Positions 9,094 through 18,498 of a DNA stretch of 64,000 nucleotides are shown in pieces. The position numbers and the translations under genes were made by a program. Position 1 is the first letter of the stretch; each line of letters starts with the position of its first letter. Source of the DNA: Flavobacterium flabelliforme (GTDB lineage: Bacteria; Bacteroidota; Bacteroidia; Flavobacteriales; Flavobacteriaceae); the NCBI RefSeq assembly GCF_017948675.1, contig NZ_JAGFBU010000002.1:124001-188000 (forward strand), read 5' to 3'. The notes below the pieces were generated by a model. That model saw only the letters and a list, made by a program, of their open reading frames with translations. It searched no databases and was not told the origin of the DNA.

Positions 9094-9127
9094 AAGTTCA
9101 CAGAGTTTTTTCTTTGTGAACTTTTTT
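9094..9127 (+). terminator. Rho-independent terminator after the dehydratase gene
   Basis: AAGTTCACA pairs with TGTGAACTT; three further inner pairs (one G-T) surround a T6 loop, and a run of T follows. Located 28 bases after the stop of the PglF-like gene. Confidence 0.75.
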
Positions 9128-9237
9128 TATTTTTGAAAAGAGTTAATATATTGTTGTTTTATTAAATAGCAAGAAGTAGTAATTTCAATTTATTCTAAAC
9201 TCCTATATTTAAATCTTTAGAATAGAAAAATTAATAA

Positions 9238-10317
9238 ATGCGAATTATTCAATTAATAGATTCATTAGAAGCAGGAGGTGCAGAACGGATGGCGGTAAGC
9301 TATGCTAATGCTTTGTCTAAAGAAATTGAATTTTCAGGTTTAATTACAACTCGGAAACAGGGTCCTCTTGTGAATTTGATCGAAAAGGAAGTTGCTTATT
9401 TTTTTTTAAACAGAAAAAGTACGCTAGATATCGCTTCCTTATTTAGACTGCGTTCCTACATTAAAAACAATAATATTACAATTGTTCAGGCACATTCTTC
9501 TTCTTTCTTTTTGGCTTTTTTACTCAAATTAGTTTATCCTCGTGTACAATTAATTTGGCACGATCATTATGGGAATAGTGAATTCTTATCTAAAAGACCT
9601 ACGCGAGTTTTAAGAGTGCTAATTCCGTTTTTTTTAGGAGTGGTAGTGGTCAATAATAATCTTAAAAGTTGGTGTAAACAGCGATTAAAAACAGCAAATA
9701 TTATTTTCCTTCCTAATTTTGTGGGATGTGAAAATAAAACCCCTTCGGAAACTATTTTAAAAGGAATTGCTGGTAAGAGAATAGTATGTCTCGCTAATTT
9801 AAGAAGTCAAAAAAATCATTATTTTTTGATTGAAGTAGCCAAAAAGCTAAAAATTTCTCATCCTGATTGGACTTTTCATTTGGTAGGTAAAGATTTCTTA
9901 GATGATTATTCTCGTGAAATTAAGGCTTTAATAGTCGCTTCTAATTTAGAAAAAAAGGTGTTCCTTTACGGCAGTAAGCAAGATGTTGGAAATATTATAG
10001 ATCAGGCTTCCATTTGCATTCTTACCTCGAAATCAGAAGGATTACCAGTTTCACTTTTAGAATACGGTTTGCATAAAAAGCCTGTTGTTGTTACTAATGT
10101 TGGCGATGTTTCTACAGTGATTCAAAAGGATGTAAATGGCTTTCTTGTAGAGTCGGATCAAATCGAGGTTTTTTACGACTCGATTGTAAAGTTGATTGCA
10201 AATGATAAATTACAAATATACTTTGGTTTGGCACTCTACAAAACAATTGTGGAGAATTACAGTGAAGAGTCCGTGATTAAAATATATATAAATTGGTTGC
10301 AAAATAGTTGTAAATGA
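9238..10317 (+). CDS. Glycosyltransferase family 4 (GT-B fold)
   Basis: 359 residues. N-terminal IDSLEAGGAERMA is the acceptor-side glycine loop of GT4 enzymes, and TSKSEGLPVSLLEYG is the donor-binding region with the conserved E-x7-E pattern. The protein has no clear membrane span and likely works at the inner face of the inner membrane, adding a sugar to a lipid-linked intermediate. Donor and linkage are not readable. Stop and the next start overlap (ATGA), so it is coupled to the Wzy-like gene. Confidence 0.9.
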   Translation: MRIIQLIDSLEAGGAERMAVSYANALSKEIEFSGLITTRKQGPLVNLIEKEVAYFFLNRKSTLDIASLFRLRSYIKNNNITIVQAHSSSFFLAFLLKLVYPRVQLIWHDHYGNSEFLSKRPTRVLRVLIPFFLGVVVVNNNLKSWCKQRLKTANIIFLPNFVGCENKTPSETILKGIAGKRIVCLANLRSQKNHYFLIEVAKKLKISHPDWTFHLVGKDFLDDYSREIKALIVASNLEKKVFLYGSKQDVGNIIDQASICILTSKSEGLPVSLLEYGLHKKPVVVTNVGDVSTVIQKDVNGFLVESDQIEVFYDSIVKLIANDKLQIYFGLALYKTIVENYSEESVIKIYINWLQNSCK

Positions 10318-11660
10318 AAAAAGAGGATCAATCTTATCTTTATTTAATACTTTTCCATGTAGTTGTGGGCGCATTAGGATTTATAGTTCCTTTTACCTCA
10401 AAGATATATGGATATTCTATTTTTATTTTTGGACTATATTATATTATTAAAAATAAAAATAGAAATAACGAAGCACTTATTGCAGCTGCTTATGTTGTTG
10501 GGAGTGAAGTATTCTTGAGAATGACTGATGGGAATCCGCTGTATGAGATTTCTAAGTATGGTGTGATTGTTTTTATTTTATTAGGAATGTATTTTAGTAG
10601 TTTTTCTAAACAAGCTCTCCCATATTGGATATTTCTTCTTCTATTAGTTCCTAGTATTATTATTTCTACTTATGCCTTAAATTTTGATACAAATATTCGT
10701 AAAGCAATCGCTTTTAATATTTCAGGTCCCGTTTGTCTAGGAGTAGCTTCTTTATATACTATGGGAAGGAAAATTTCATTAGATGAAATAAATACGGTTT
10801 TACTCAGTATGGGCTTGCCTATCTTAAGTTGTGTGATATATTTAATTTTATACACACCCAATCTTCAAGAAGTCATAACAGGTACAGAATCTAATTTTGA
10901 AACCTCTGGAGGTTTTGGTCCTAACCAAGTAGCTACTATTTTGGGATTAGGAATGTTTATATTTTTTTCACGATTCATATTGGATTCTAAAACCAAATTG
11001 CAAATCATAATTAACTTATTTATTGCTCTTAATATTATGTATCGTGGGATGTTGACTTTTTCACGAGGCGGAATGATTACGGGTTTTTTAATGATTCTTT
11101 TATTACTAATATTTTTATATTTTAAATCAAATCAAGCTGGAAAGTTTAAATTGAGTTATATTATGGTTTTCTTAGGTTTTGCTATGATGGCAACTTGGAC
11201 CTATACTTCATTTCAAACCGACGGATTAATTAATAAACGATATTCCAATCAAGATGCCGCCGGAAGAGTCAAAGAAAGTCAATTTACGGGTCGAGAAGAA
11301 ATAGCTAGAAGTGAAATTGATATTTTTTTAAAAAATCCTATTTTTGGTGTTGGCGTAGGGAAAGGTACCGAAGTTCGTAAAGCAGAAACCGGTATAAAAG
11401 CGGCATCTCATGATGAGATAACTCGTATGCTGGCCGAACATGGTACTTTGGGTATATTTGCCTTATTGATTTTGGTAGTTACCCCTTTGGTTTTATTTTT
11501 GCAGAATAATTTCAATATGTTTTTATTGTGCTTTGTTTTTTTCTGGTTTTTAACAATCAATCATGCTGCAATGAGGATAGCCGCACCCGCATTCGTTTAT
11601 TCCTTAGCACTATTAAATGTGCAGTTGGGTTTACCCAAAAAACGGATTCCAAGCAATTAG
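10314..11660 (+). CDS. O-antigen polymerase/ligase-family membrane protein (Wzy-like)
   Basis: 448 residues, almost entirely hydrophobic helices, with one large polar loop (about residues 290-365) containing GREEIARSEIDIF and NPIFGVGVGKG, typical of the Wzy_C/O-antigen ligase superfamily. Such proteins polymerise or ligate lipid-linked glycans on the periplasmic side. Its place between a glycosyltransferase and a phosphoglycosyl transferase suits a Wzy role better than a WaaL ligase, but sequence alone does not separate the two. Overlaps the upstream gene by 4 bases. Confidence 0.85.
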   Translation: MKKEDQSYLYLILFHVVVGALGFIVPFTSKIYGYSIFIFGLYYIIKNKNRNNEALIAAAYVVGSEVFLRMTDGNPLYEISKYGVIVFILLGMYFSSFSKQALPYWIFLLLLVPSIIISTYALNFDTNIRKAIAFNISGPVCLGVASLYTMGRKISLDEINTVLLSMGLPILSCVIYLILYTPNLQEVITGTESNFETSGGFGPNQVATILGLGMFIFFSRFILDSKTKLQIIINLFIALNIMYRGMLTFSRGGMITGFLMILLLLIFLYFKSNQAGKFKLSYIMVFLGFAMMATWTYTSFQTDGLINKRYSNQDAAGRVKESQFTGREEIARSEIDIFLKNPIFGVGVGKGTEVRKAETGIKAASHDEITRMLAEHGTLGIFALLILVVTPLVLFLQNNFNMFLLCFVFFWFLTINHAAMRIAAPAFVYSLALLNVQLGLPKKRIPSN

Positions 11661-11740
11661 ATGATTTTACTTTGGTTAAAAGGAATTATTAGTCTTAACT
11701 TTAGCTAAAGCCTAACCTAATATTATTATAAAAACAAACT

Positions 11741-13135
11741 ATGTTTTCAGTAGATAAAATGCATTTTGAAATATCAGAACGAAAGATGATTTTGCGTCTT
11801 TTTGACGTTCTGTTTGTTTTGTCCGCATTATTTATTACTTCAAAAGTTTTTGATTTCGATTATTTTGTGATCTCCAGCACCAATTATTATTGGACTATTG
11901 TTTTAGCAATTTACATTAATGCATTTGGTACTATTTTCGAAATGTATAATTTGCAAGTAGCGAGTAATCAGTTTCAAGTTCTAAAAAGTACGCTTATTAC
12001 TGTTTCAACAACCGTATTGGTTTATCTATTAACTCCTTTTTTTTCACCACAACTACCTAGCAGTCGGCTACAAATTTTATTGTTTTTTATCGTAATGTTT
12101 TTGGCATTAGTGATTTGGCGTATGTTGTATGTTAATTTTCTGGCCTCCACCCGTTTTTTTCAAAAAGCAATATTAATATGCGACCAAGATCAAGTTCAAG
12201 AGTTGATTTTAGGACTTGAAAATATAGATCCTCATTACAAAATAATTGGTTTCGTTAATACAGATGCATTCGAGAGTGAAATAAGAGATTATCATTATGT
12301 TCAAAATATTAAGACAGAGGATTTATTCACTTTCGTGAAAGAAAATAGTGTCTCCGAAATTGTTATTGCCTCTCAAAAAACAGAAGGCATCACGCCTGAA
12401 TTATACCAACATTTATTACATTTATTAGAGTCTGGAAGTATTATTAGAGAATACACTCAAGTTTATGAAAGTAAAACGCAACGAATCCCGGTGCAATATA
12501 TGTCTAGAGATTTTTACCGTTTTTTTCCATTTAGTCGAAGCAATCAAAATAAATTATACCTATTAATTGCTCGCGCTTTTGAGATTGTAATTTCGTTGTC
12601 TGGATTGCTAATCGGGTTGTTTTTATTGCCATTAATAGTGTTTGGGAATGCCATAGGAAATAGAGGACGTTTGTTTTATACACAAGAAAGAGTAGGTAAA
12701 GACGGAGTCGTTTTTGAAATCTTGAAATTTCGAACTATGGTAAAAAATGCTGAAACAAACGGAGCTGTTTTTACGTCATCTAATGATACAAGAATAACTG
12801 TTTTTGGCAAATTTTTACGCAAAACCAGAATAGATGAATTTCCGCAATTTATAAATATTTTGAAAGGGGAAATGGGTGTAATTGGTCCACGTCCGGAGCG
12901 TCCTTTTTTTGTCAAAGAAATTGCCGAAATAATGCCCTTTTATGAAACTAGACATATAATTAAGCCAGGTCTTACGGGTTGGGCACAAGTAAATTATTCT
13001 TATGGAGAAACGATTGATGACAGTTTGATAAAGTTACAATACGATCTTTATTACATCAAACACCGTAGTATCTATTTAGATATGAATATTGCTTTTAAGA
13101 CTATAACAACCGTTTTATTCTATAGAGGTCAATAA
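11741..13135 (+). CDS. Long phosphoglycosyl transferase (WcaJ/WbaP type)
   Basis: 464 residues. Four N-terminal transmembrane segments and a degenerate Rossmann domain (about 140-230) precede a fifth membrane segment and the catalytic sugar-transferase domain. LKFRTM, TRIDEFPQFINILKGEMGV and GPRPERP are canonical. It starts glycan assembly by moving a sugar-1-phosphate to undecaprenyl phosphate. With the small enzyme at 1333-1875 this locus encodes two initiators with different architecture. The gene ends 22 bases from the convergent DUF4105 gene, closing the locus. Confidence 0.93.
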   Translation: MFSVDKMHFEISERKMILRLFDVLFVLSALFITSKVFDFDYFVISSTNYYWTIVLAIYINAFGTIFEMYNLQVASNQFQVLKSTLITVSTTVLVYLLTPFFSPQLPSSRLQILLFFIVMFLALVIWRMLYVNFLASTRFFQKAILICDQDQVQELILGLENIDPHYKIIGFVNTDAFESEIRDYHYVQNIKTEDLFTFVKENSVSEIVIASQKTEGITPELYQHLLHLLESGSIIREYTQVYESKTQRIPVQYMSRDFYRFFPFSRSNQNKLYLLIARAFEIVISLSGLLIGLFLLPLIVFGNAIGNRGRLFYTQERVGKDGVVFEILKFRTMVKNAETNGAVFTSSNDTRITVFGKFLRKTRIDEFPQFINILKGEMGVIGPRPERPFFVKEIAEIMPFYETRHIIKPGLTGWAQVNYSYGETIDDSLIKLQYDLYYIKHRSIYLDMNIAFKTITTVLFYRGQ

Positions 13136-13157
13136 TTGGCTCTATTTCTAAAGCGTC

Positions 13158-14309
13158 TTAAATGATTATGGGAATTCTCTTTTTATTTTGAATCGCTATT
13201 CTCACTAAAAGAATCCCGTTTGTAATTACTAACGGTAATACTAAAATAAAATGCACTTTGTTAATGATAAAAAACAAATAAACAACCAAGCAAATTATAT
13301 TTATAAGCGCCAATCTATAAATAGCTTTTTTATCTTTTTTCCAATAAAAATAGAGTAATGCTAATAAAGAAGGGTTAAACAACAATATATTATAATTGTA
13401 TCCCAATTCTAAATGTTGAGAGTAAAAGCCAACGAAAGCAAAGAAAAAACCAATTACAGCTATAATGCTGAGGTAGAATAAACTCACACTTTTTTTATTT
13501 ATAAAAACGATAAACATAAGAAACAGTATATACGTATAAGGATTGTTCCACCAAGAAAATGGTGTTTCATTTTTAAATTCTAATACGGTTTTGTTGATGG
13601 GAGCTAGTAAGTGATTTTGAAAAGTAGCTTTTTTGAGACTTTTTTGCAGTTCTAAAGGTAAAAAAAGTTCGGTTCCCATCTTGTCAACTTTTCTTCCAAA
13701 AATAACACTTGTTCCAAGTTTTTCATAAAAATGCCCATCGAAATAAGGGTATAAAATGGCTCTATAACTAGTATTAGTATCCTCTTTTTTTACTATAGCT
13801 TTAGTATTTAGGGTTTCATTAATGATATCAACTACCATAGAAGTACAATTTTTATCAATAAACTTATAAGTATAATGACTTTCTCCGGTAGACAAAGAAA
13901 CAGTCAAGTTGTCAAATAGTTTTTGTTTCAAAGCTAGCGGAATATTAAGTTCCTGCTCATAAACAGATCTTTTTTCATATTGATATTCATTAATAAAGTC
14001 AGTATAGGAGTGGGCTACCGCAAAATACTGTAAATCTCCTTTAACGAATTTCATGACAAAATTCGGAGTATTAAAATCAAATGCGCCATAGTTATAAACG
14101 AAATCAAATGCATTTGCTGGATCTTCTACTCTTATAGCTGTATGACCAAAAAGGGAATAGGATTCATTTCCGGTTCCACATGTAATTACGCTAACATGCG
14201 CATCCTTTGAAAGAATCATGTTTTGTGCAAAACTGGTAATGGAAGTACATGAAAGTAATAGTAATAATGCAGTTGAAATTCTTTTTGCTGTAGAGAAATA
14301 TTTAGACAT
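13158..14309 (-). CDS. DUF4105 (Lnb N-terminal-like) membrane protein
   Basis: 383 residues with an N-terminal signal sequence ending near SFAQ. The exported domain has the DUF4105 pattern (CGTGNESYSLFGHTAIRV, then NYGAFDF and KNCTSMVVDI), suggesting a papain-like-fold hydrolase with Cys/His residues. The C-terminal third holds several transmembrane helices. Function in Bacteroidetes is unknown; the family is probably envelope-active, which is inference. It faces the polysaccharide locus tail to tail. Confidence 0.85.
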   Translation of the reverse strand: MSKYFSTAKRISTALLLLLSCTSITSFAQNMILSKDAHVSVITCGTGNESYSLFGHTAIRVEDPANAFDFVYNYGAFDFNTPNFVMKFVKGDLQYFAVAHSYTDFINEYQYEKRSVYEQELNIPLALKQKLFDNLTVSLSTGESHYTYKFIDKNCTSMVVDIINETLNTKAIVKKEDTNTSYRAILYPYFDGHFYEKLGTSVIFGRKVDKMGTELFLPLELQKSLKKATFQNHLLAPINKTVLEFKNETPFSWWNNPYTYILFLMFIVFINKKSVSLFYLSIIAVIGFFFAFVGFYSQHLELGYNYNILLFNPSLLALLYFYWKKDKKAIYRLALINIICLVVYLFFIINKVHFILVLPLVITNGILLVRIAIQNKKRIPIII

Positions 14310-14445
14310 ATTAGTATGTTCTTAACCCAAAGGGTGAAATTAGTTTTTATAAAACAAGTAATGTTTTTTATCTTTTTTTGAATTTATATACATGCACAAA
14401 AATACAAAAACACTTTCTGTATTGTAAAGTTTAAGTAAATGAATA

Positions 14446-15516
14446 TTAATTTCTAAACATTCCCAAATCTACTTTTATTGAAAAAACATTAGAATACAAT
14501 GCAGCACTTTGATTGCCTAAATCTGTTAATGCGTAATCGATTTGAATCCCTTTATATTTAAATCCCAATCCAATATTGGGTTGAAAACCTATTTTTTCTG
14601 TGTAATCTAATTGTTGTACTTTCTGAAAATTACCAACTCCAGCTCTTACAAAAACTAAATCAGTATATCCAAATTCCAGGCCCAATGCAGGATCAATGCT
14701 AACTAAGTTGGTCGAAATAAGATCATTGGTTTTATTAAATTGCATGTTCATATTGGCTGCGGCCAAAATGCTATAATCGGATCTAATGATAAATTTTTTG
14801 GCTATTCCTAATTGTGCTTTAGGAGCTGTGATTTCAGTACTTTCTGGTAAATCTTGGTTTTCTCCAGGAATAGCATTCGCTATTTTTTTATATTCCTTCT
14901 CGTCAATATTCCAAACATTATAGGTTGTTGTAATATCTCGAACGAGTAGTCCAAAGTGCCAATTGTTTTTCTCAAACTGAACTCCTGCATCAAAACCAAA
15001 TCCCCATGAATTTGCAAATTTTCCTATAATTCGTCTAATTACTTTGGCGTTAACTCCATATTGAAAGCCAGGAACAGGAAGTTTTCTTGCATATGAAAAT
15101 GTAAAACCATAATCTGCAGCAGAAAAAAGACTGATGCGATTGTAATCAATGTTTCCTTGACTGTCAATTAATTCGGTAGTGTTTAAAATGTCGTCAACGC
15201 CAAAACGGATTAAAGAAATGCCCCATGCACTGCGATTATCTATTGGACTTGCGTAGGCTAAATAGTCATATTGTGCTATGTTAGCAAAGTAGTTGGCGTG
15301 CATAAAAGACACTTGGTGATCTTTTAATTGTACTAAACCAGCTGGATTCCAATATCCAGAATTCACATCATTTGTCCAAGCCACAACAGCATTAGACATA
15401 CCCAATGCTGCAGCATCTACACCAATATTCATAAACTCATTAGAGTATTTTCGAACGCTCTGACTGTAAGTAACTATGTTACTAAAAAGCAAGAGTAATA
15501 TGACGCTTTTTTTCAA
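14446..15516 (-). CDS. PorV/PorQ-like outer-membrane protein of type IX secretion
   Basis: 356 residues with a cleavable signal (MKKSVILLLLFSNIVTYSQS). The mature N-terminus, with AALGMSNAVVAWTNDVNSGYWNPAGL, is the signature of PorV/PorQ-like FadL-type barrels in Bacteroidetes. It fits the PorV2 subgroup, putative shuttle or attachment factors of the type IX secretion system that also carries gliding adhesins. Single-gene unit with a TATTTTTG promoter element upstream. PorV, PorV2 and PorQ cannot be separated with certainty by reading alone. Confidence 0.85.
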   Translation of the reverse strand: MKKSVILLLLFSNIVTYSQSVRKYSNEFMNIGVDAAALGMSNAVVAWTNDVNSGYWNPAGLVQLKDHQVSFMHANYFANIAQYDYLAYASPIDNRSAWGISLIRFGVDDILNTTELIDSQGNIDYNRISLFSAADYGFTFSYARKLPVPGFQYGVNAKVIRRIIGKFANSWGFGFDAGVQFEKNNWHFGLLVRDITTTYNVWNIDEKEYKKIANAIPGENQDLPESTEITAPKAQLGIAKKFIIRSDYSILAAANMNMQFNKTNDLISTNLVSIDPALGLEFGYTDLVFVRAGVGNFQKVQQLDYTEKIGFQPNIGLGFKYKGIQIDYALTDLGNQSAALYSNVFSIKVDLGMFRN

Positions 15517-15553
15517 AGATTTTATTTTAAACGGGTATTATTTAAGTAAGCAT

Positions 15554-15561
15554 CAAAAATA
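15554..15561 (-). promoter_or_regulatory. Promoter -7 element for the PorV-like gene
   Basis: On the minus strand this reads TATTTTTG, fitting the Bacteroidetes -7 consensus TAnnTTTG, 38 bases upstream of the start codon. No good -33 TTTG is seen at the usual distance. Confidence 0.45.
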
Positions 15562-15730
15562 TACTATTTATAGAGCATAATTCTTTCTTTTGGAAAATAA
15601 TGCTTTACGAAATTGATTTTTCTTATCTGTTTTTACAATAAATGAATTATCTGTTAGTTAAAATAGAAACGTTTTTTGATGCTAATTAAAAACTCTAATA
15701 AAAAACGTACTTCTCATTCACTTATTATAC

Positions 15731-15738
15731 TAAATTTG
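15731..15738 (+). promoter_or_regulatory. Promoter -7 element for pssA
   Basis: TAAATTTG matches TAnnTTTG; the predicted transcript would have a leader of roughly 55 bases before the ATG at 15800. The -33 region is weak. Confidence 0.5.
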
Positions 15739-15799
15739 CCAACCTTGATGACATTTTCAATGGTGCTAGAGTAGATTTTTAAAATTTAAAAAATAAACT

Positions 15800-16516
15800 A
15801 TGAATATTAAAAAACATATCCCCAATCTAATTACATTACTCAACCTTTTTTCGGGTTGTATTGCCTTGGTTTTTGCTTTTAACCAAGACTTTGAAATGGC
15901 CTTTTATTTTGTTTGTCTCGGAATATTTTTAGACTTTTTTGATGGCTTCTTTGCTCGATTGTTTCAAGTTTCTAGTCCACTTGGTTTGCAATTAGATTCT
16001 TTAGCAGACATGGTTACTAGTGGAGTAGTACCAGGTTTAGTGATGTTTCAAATGATGATCAGTCATTCATCACCTCTGGTTGCTGGACATCTGCAGATTT
16101 TTCCTTATTTAGGATTCATCATTGCTTTAGGATCATGTTACCGTTTGGCTAATTTTAATATTGATACTCGTCAGACCGATTCATTTATTGGTTTGCCAAC
16201 ACCCGCGAATGCTCTTTTTATTTTAAGTTTACCATTGGTATTGAAATATGCTGAATCCTTATTTGTTATTGAATTGCTGACAAATCAATGGTTTTTATTG
16301 GTAATTACTTTACTAAGCGCTTATATGCTAAATGCAGAAATACCATTATTTTCTTTAAAAATAAAGAAGTTTAGTTTTAAAGAAAATACGATTCAGATCG
16401 TCTTTTTAATACTGTCGCTGTTGTTGTTAATTTTCTTTCAATACTTAGGGATTCCTTTATTGATTCTTCTATACGTTTTGCTTTCAGTAATAAATAATAA
16501 AGTGCTCAAAAATTAG
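15800..16516 (+). CDS. pssA: CDP-diacylglycerol--serine O-phosphatidyltransferase
   Basis: 238 residues with about seven membrane helices. The CDP-alcohol phosphatidyltransferase motif DG(x2)AR(x8)G(x3)D(x3)D is intact (Asp48-Gly49 to Asp70). It makes phosphatidylserine, the precursor of phosphatidylethanolamine, in the inner membrane. It shows the integral-membrane type of enzyme (Bacillus-like) and not the soluble E. coli type. The GH25 gene starts 6 bases downstream, so the two are probably co-transcribed. Confidence 0.92.
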   Translation: MNIKKHIPNLITLLNLFSGCIALVFAFNQDFEMAFYFVCLGIFLDFFDGFFARLFQVSSPLGLQLDSLADMVTSGVVPGLVMFQMMISHSSPLVAGHLQIFPYLGFIIALGSCYRLANFNIDTRQTDSFIGLPTPANALFILSLPLVLKYAESLFVIELLTNQWFLLVITLLSAYMLNAEIPLFSLKIKKFSFKENTIQIVFLILSLLLLIFFQYLGIPLLILLYVLLSVINNKVLKN

Positions 16517-16521
16517 TTTGA

Positions 16522-17385
16522 ATGGCAAAAAAAGTTGTTCGAAAGAGAACTGCGGCAGTCCGTAAACCTCAGAAAAAAACGAGTGTTTTTTCTGTAAAGT
16601 TTTTGCGGTATATCCTTGTAGCTTGCCTGTTAGCGCTAGTAATTGGTGTTGGTTTTCATTATCGCAATGGTTTTGCTTACTATTTAGGTTTTAAATCAAA
16701 TAAAATAACCAAAGCAAATAGCGAAGAAAAACGAATTTCTGACGTTCGAAACTTTCAAGTTTTAGAGAAACACGAAGGCAAAAGTATCGGTATTGATGTT
16801 TCTGAGTATCAGGGAAATATAAATTGGTCGGATTTGGGTGTTTTAGAGAAAAAATATCCCTTAGATTTTGTTTTTATCCGTGCTACAGTGGGTAAGGACC
16901 GACAGGACTATCAGTTTAAAGAAAATTGGATTGGTGCCAAAGCTAATAAAATGATTCGAGGAGCTTACCATTATTACCGTCCAAATGAAAATTCATTAGA
17001 ACAAGCCGAACTTTTTATTACCACGGTACGCCTTCAAAAAGGAGATTTGCCACCCGTTTTAGACATAGAAAGATTGCCTAAAAACCAATCTATTACTAAT
17101 CTTAAAATTGGATTGAAAAGATGGTTAAAAGCGGTAGAGGCGCATTATGGAGTAAAACCTATTATTTATACAGGCGAGCGTTATTATGATGATTTTTTGA
17201 AAGAGGAGTTTTCCGATTATCTTTTTTGGATTGCAAATTATAACTTTTATAGAGAAGAAATTGGGGCCGATTGGCTTTTTTGGCAATTTACAGAGAAAGC
17301 AACACTGCCCGGTATTAAAGGGAATGTTGACGTAAATATTTATAATGGAGATTTAAAACAACTGCAGTTTATTACCGTAGATTAG
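16522..17385 (+). CDS. Glycoside hydrolase family 25 muramidase, membrane-anchored
   Basis: 287 residues. A basic N-terminus and one transmembrane segment (about 27-46) anchor a GH25 lysozyme-type domain in the periplasm. IGIDVSEYQGNINW (Asp92), RGAYHYYRP, PPVLDIERL with the catalytic Asp-x-Glu, and FWQFTEKATLPGIKG follow the family order. It should cut the MurNAc-GlcNAc bond of peptidoglycan. Its tight link to pssA suggests a shared envelope-growth unit. Whether it has true hydrolase activity in vivo is not shown. Confidence 0.92.
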   Translation: MAKKVVRKRTAAVRKPQKKTSVFSVKFLRYILVACLLALVIGVGFHYRNGFAYYLGFKSNKITKANSEEKRISDVRNFQVLEKHEGKSIGIDVSEYQGNINWSDLGVLEKKYPLDFVFIRATVGKDRQDYQFKENWIGAKANKMIRGAYHYYRPNENSLEQAELFITTVRLQKGDLPPVLDIERLPKNQSITNLKIGLKRWLKAVEAHYGVKPIIYTGERYYDDFLKEEFSDYLFWIANYNFYREEIGADWLFWQFTEKATLPGIKGNVDVNIYNGDLKQLQFITVD

Positions 17386-17388
17386 GTT

Positions 17389-17616
17389 TTAATTATTTAA
17401 AGTGGCTAGGCTAAGAATAAGTAGTAATAAAATCAAAATTGCACTAACTGACATTGGATTAGCAAAGTTAATTGTCCAACCCATCCATTGAATTCTTTTA
17501 GGTGGAAAAATACGTTTGTCCTCTTTATTATAATAAAAAATTCCCAAAATCCAATTAGAAGGATCTTGATGCCACTGTCTTTTAGTTTCTTCTGAAGGTT
17601 CGTTTTCTGAATTCAT
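17389..17616 (-). CDS. Small DUF5808-like membrane protein
   Basis: 75 residues. NWILGIFYYNKEDKRIFPPKR followed by GWTINFANP resembles the DUF5808 motif, and a single C-terminal hydrophobic helix (about 54-73) would anchor it in the membrane. It is convergent with the GH25 gene, with stops 4 bases apart, and lies 39 bases upstream of lptB on the same strand-side layout. Function unknown. Confidence 0.65.
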   Translation of the reverse strand: MNSENEPSEETKRQWHQDPSNWILGIFYYNKEDKRIFPPKRIQWMGWTINFANPMSVSAILILLLLILSLATLNN

Positions 17617-17655
17617 AAAGTGGAAGATATAACGGTTATTAATAAAAATTGAACA

Positions 17656-18396
17656 CTAGAACTCTAGTTTTTTCTTTCTCAATTCGAAATTTTGTCCTAG
17701 ATAAACACGACGTACCATTTCATCTTCTACCAGTTCTTCTGGAATTCCAGCTTTCAAGATTCCACCTTCAAACATTAAGTAAGTTTTGTCTGTAATGGCC
17801 AAGGTTTCTTGTACGTTATGGTCTGTTATAAGAATTCCTATGTTTTTATTTTTTAATTGGGCTACAATACGTTGAATGTCTTCTACGGCAACTGGATCAA
17901 CACCTGCGAATGGTTCGTCTAATAATATGAATTTAGGATCTGTAGCAAGACAACGAGCAATTTCTGTACGACGGCGCTCTCCTCCAGAAAGTAAATCGCC
18001 ACGGTTGGTGCGAATATGCTCTAAACTAAACTCGTCTATCAAGCTTTCCATTTTTGCAACTTGTTCCGCTTTAGATAATTTTGTTAGTTGTAAAACACTA
18101 AGGATATTGTCCTCAATACTTAATTTTCTAAAAACAGAAGCCTCTTGTGCTAGATATCCAATTCCTTGTTGGGCTCTTTTGTACATTGGATAATCTGTTA
18201 TGTTGAGATCATCTAAATAAATATTACCCGAATTTGGTTTTACTAAGCCAACAATCATATAAAAAGAAGTGGTTTTTCCGGCACCGTTAGGACCTAAAAG
18301 CCCAACGATTTCCCCTTGATTTACTTCTACCGAAATGCCTTTTACAACACTACGTCCTTTATAAGTTTTAATTAGATTTTCGGCTCTTAATTTCAT
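17656..18396 (-). CDS. lptB: LPS export ABC transporter ATP-binding protein
   Basis: 246 residues. Full ABC ATPase: Walker A GPNGAGKTT, signature LSGGERRR, Walker B FILLDEPFAGVDP, and the H-loop in LITDHNVQET. These details, with the AGVDPVAVEDIQ stretch, are diagnostic of LptB, which powers LPS extraction by LptFG at the inner membrane. It is separated from the upstream kdsD-tatC operon by a hairpin, so it is probably its own unit; the functional link to Kdo metabolism (kdsD) still fits. Confidence 0.95.
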   Translation of the reverse strand: MKLRAENLIKTYKGRSVVKGISVEVNQGEIVGLLGPNGAGKTTSFYMIVGLVKPNSGNIYLDDLNITDYPMYKRAQQGIGYLAQEASVFRKLSIEDNILSVLQLTKLSKAEQVAKMESLIDEFSLEHIRTNRGDLLSGGERRRTEIARCLATDPKFILLDEPFAGVDPVAVEDIQRIVAQLKNKNIGILITDHNVQETLAITDKTYLMFEGGILKAGIPEELVEDEMVRRVYLGQNFELRKKKLEF

Positions 18397-18417
18397 GTTT
18401 TTAGGTTTAATCGTTAA

Positions 18418-18457
18418 CTAAAAACCAAAGAAACGAAATTCGCTTCTTTGGTTTTAG
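18418..18457 (-). terminator. Terminator of the kdsD-tatC operon
   Basis: A long stem with CCAAAGAA pairing to TTCTTTGG, extended by A/T pairs with one bulge, and a T run on both sides. It lies between the AhpD-like stop and lptB and could act in both directions. Confidence 0.75.
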
Positions 18458-18498
18458 TTTTTAACTTCAATTTTTGAATTTTCTACGGAAAAAATTTT

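Noticed and set aside
17876..18193. 105-residue frame opposite lptB
   Set aside because: Lies entirely in lptB, which has all ABC motifs; a mirror of its codon pattern.
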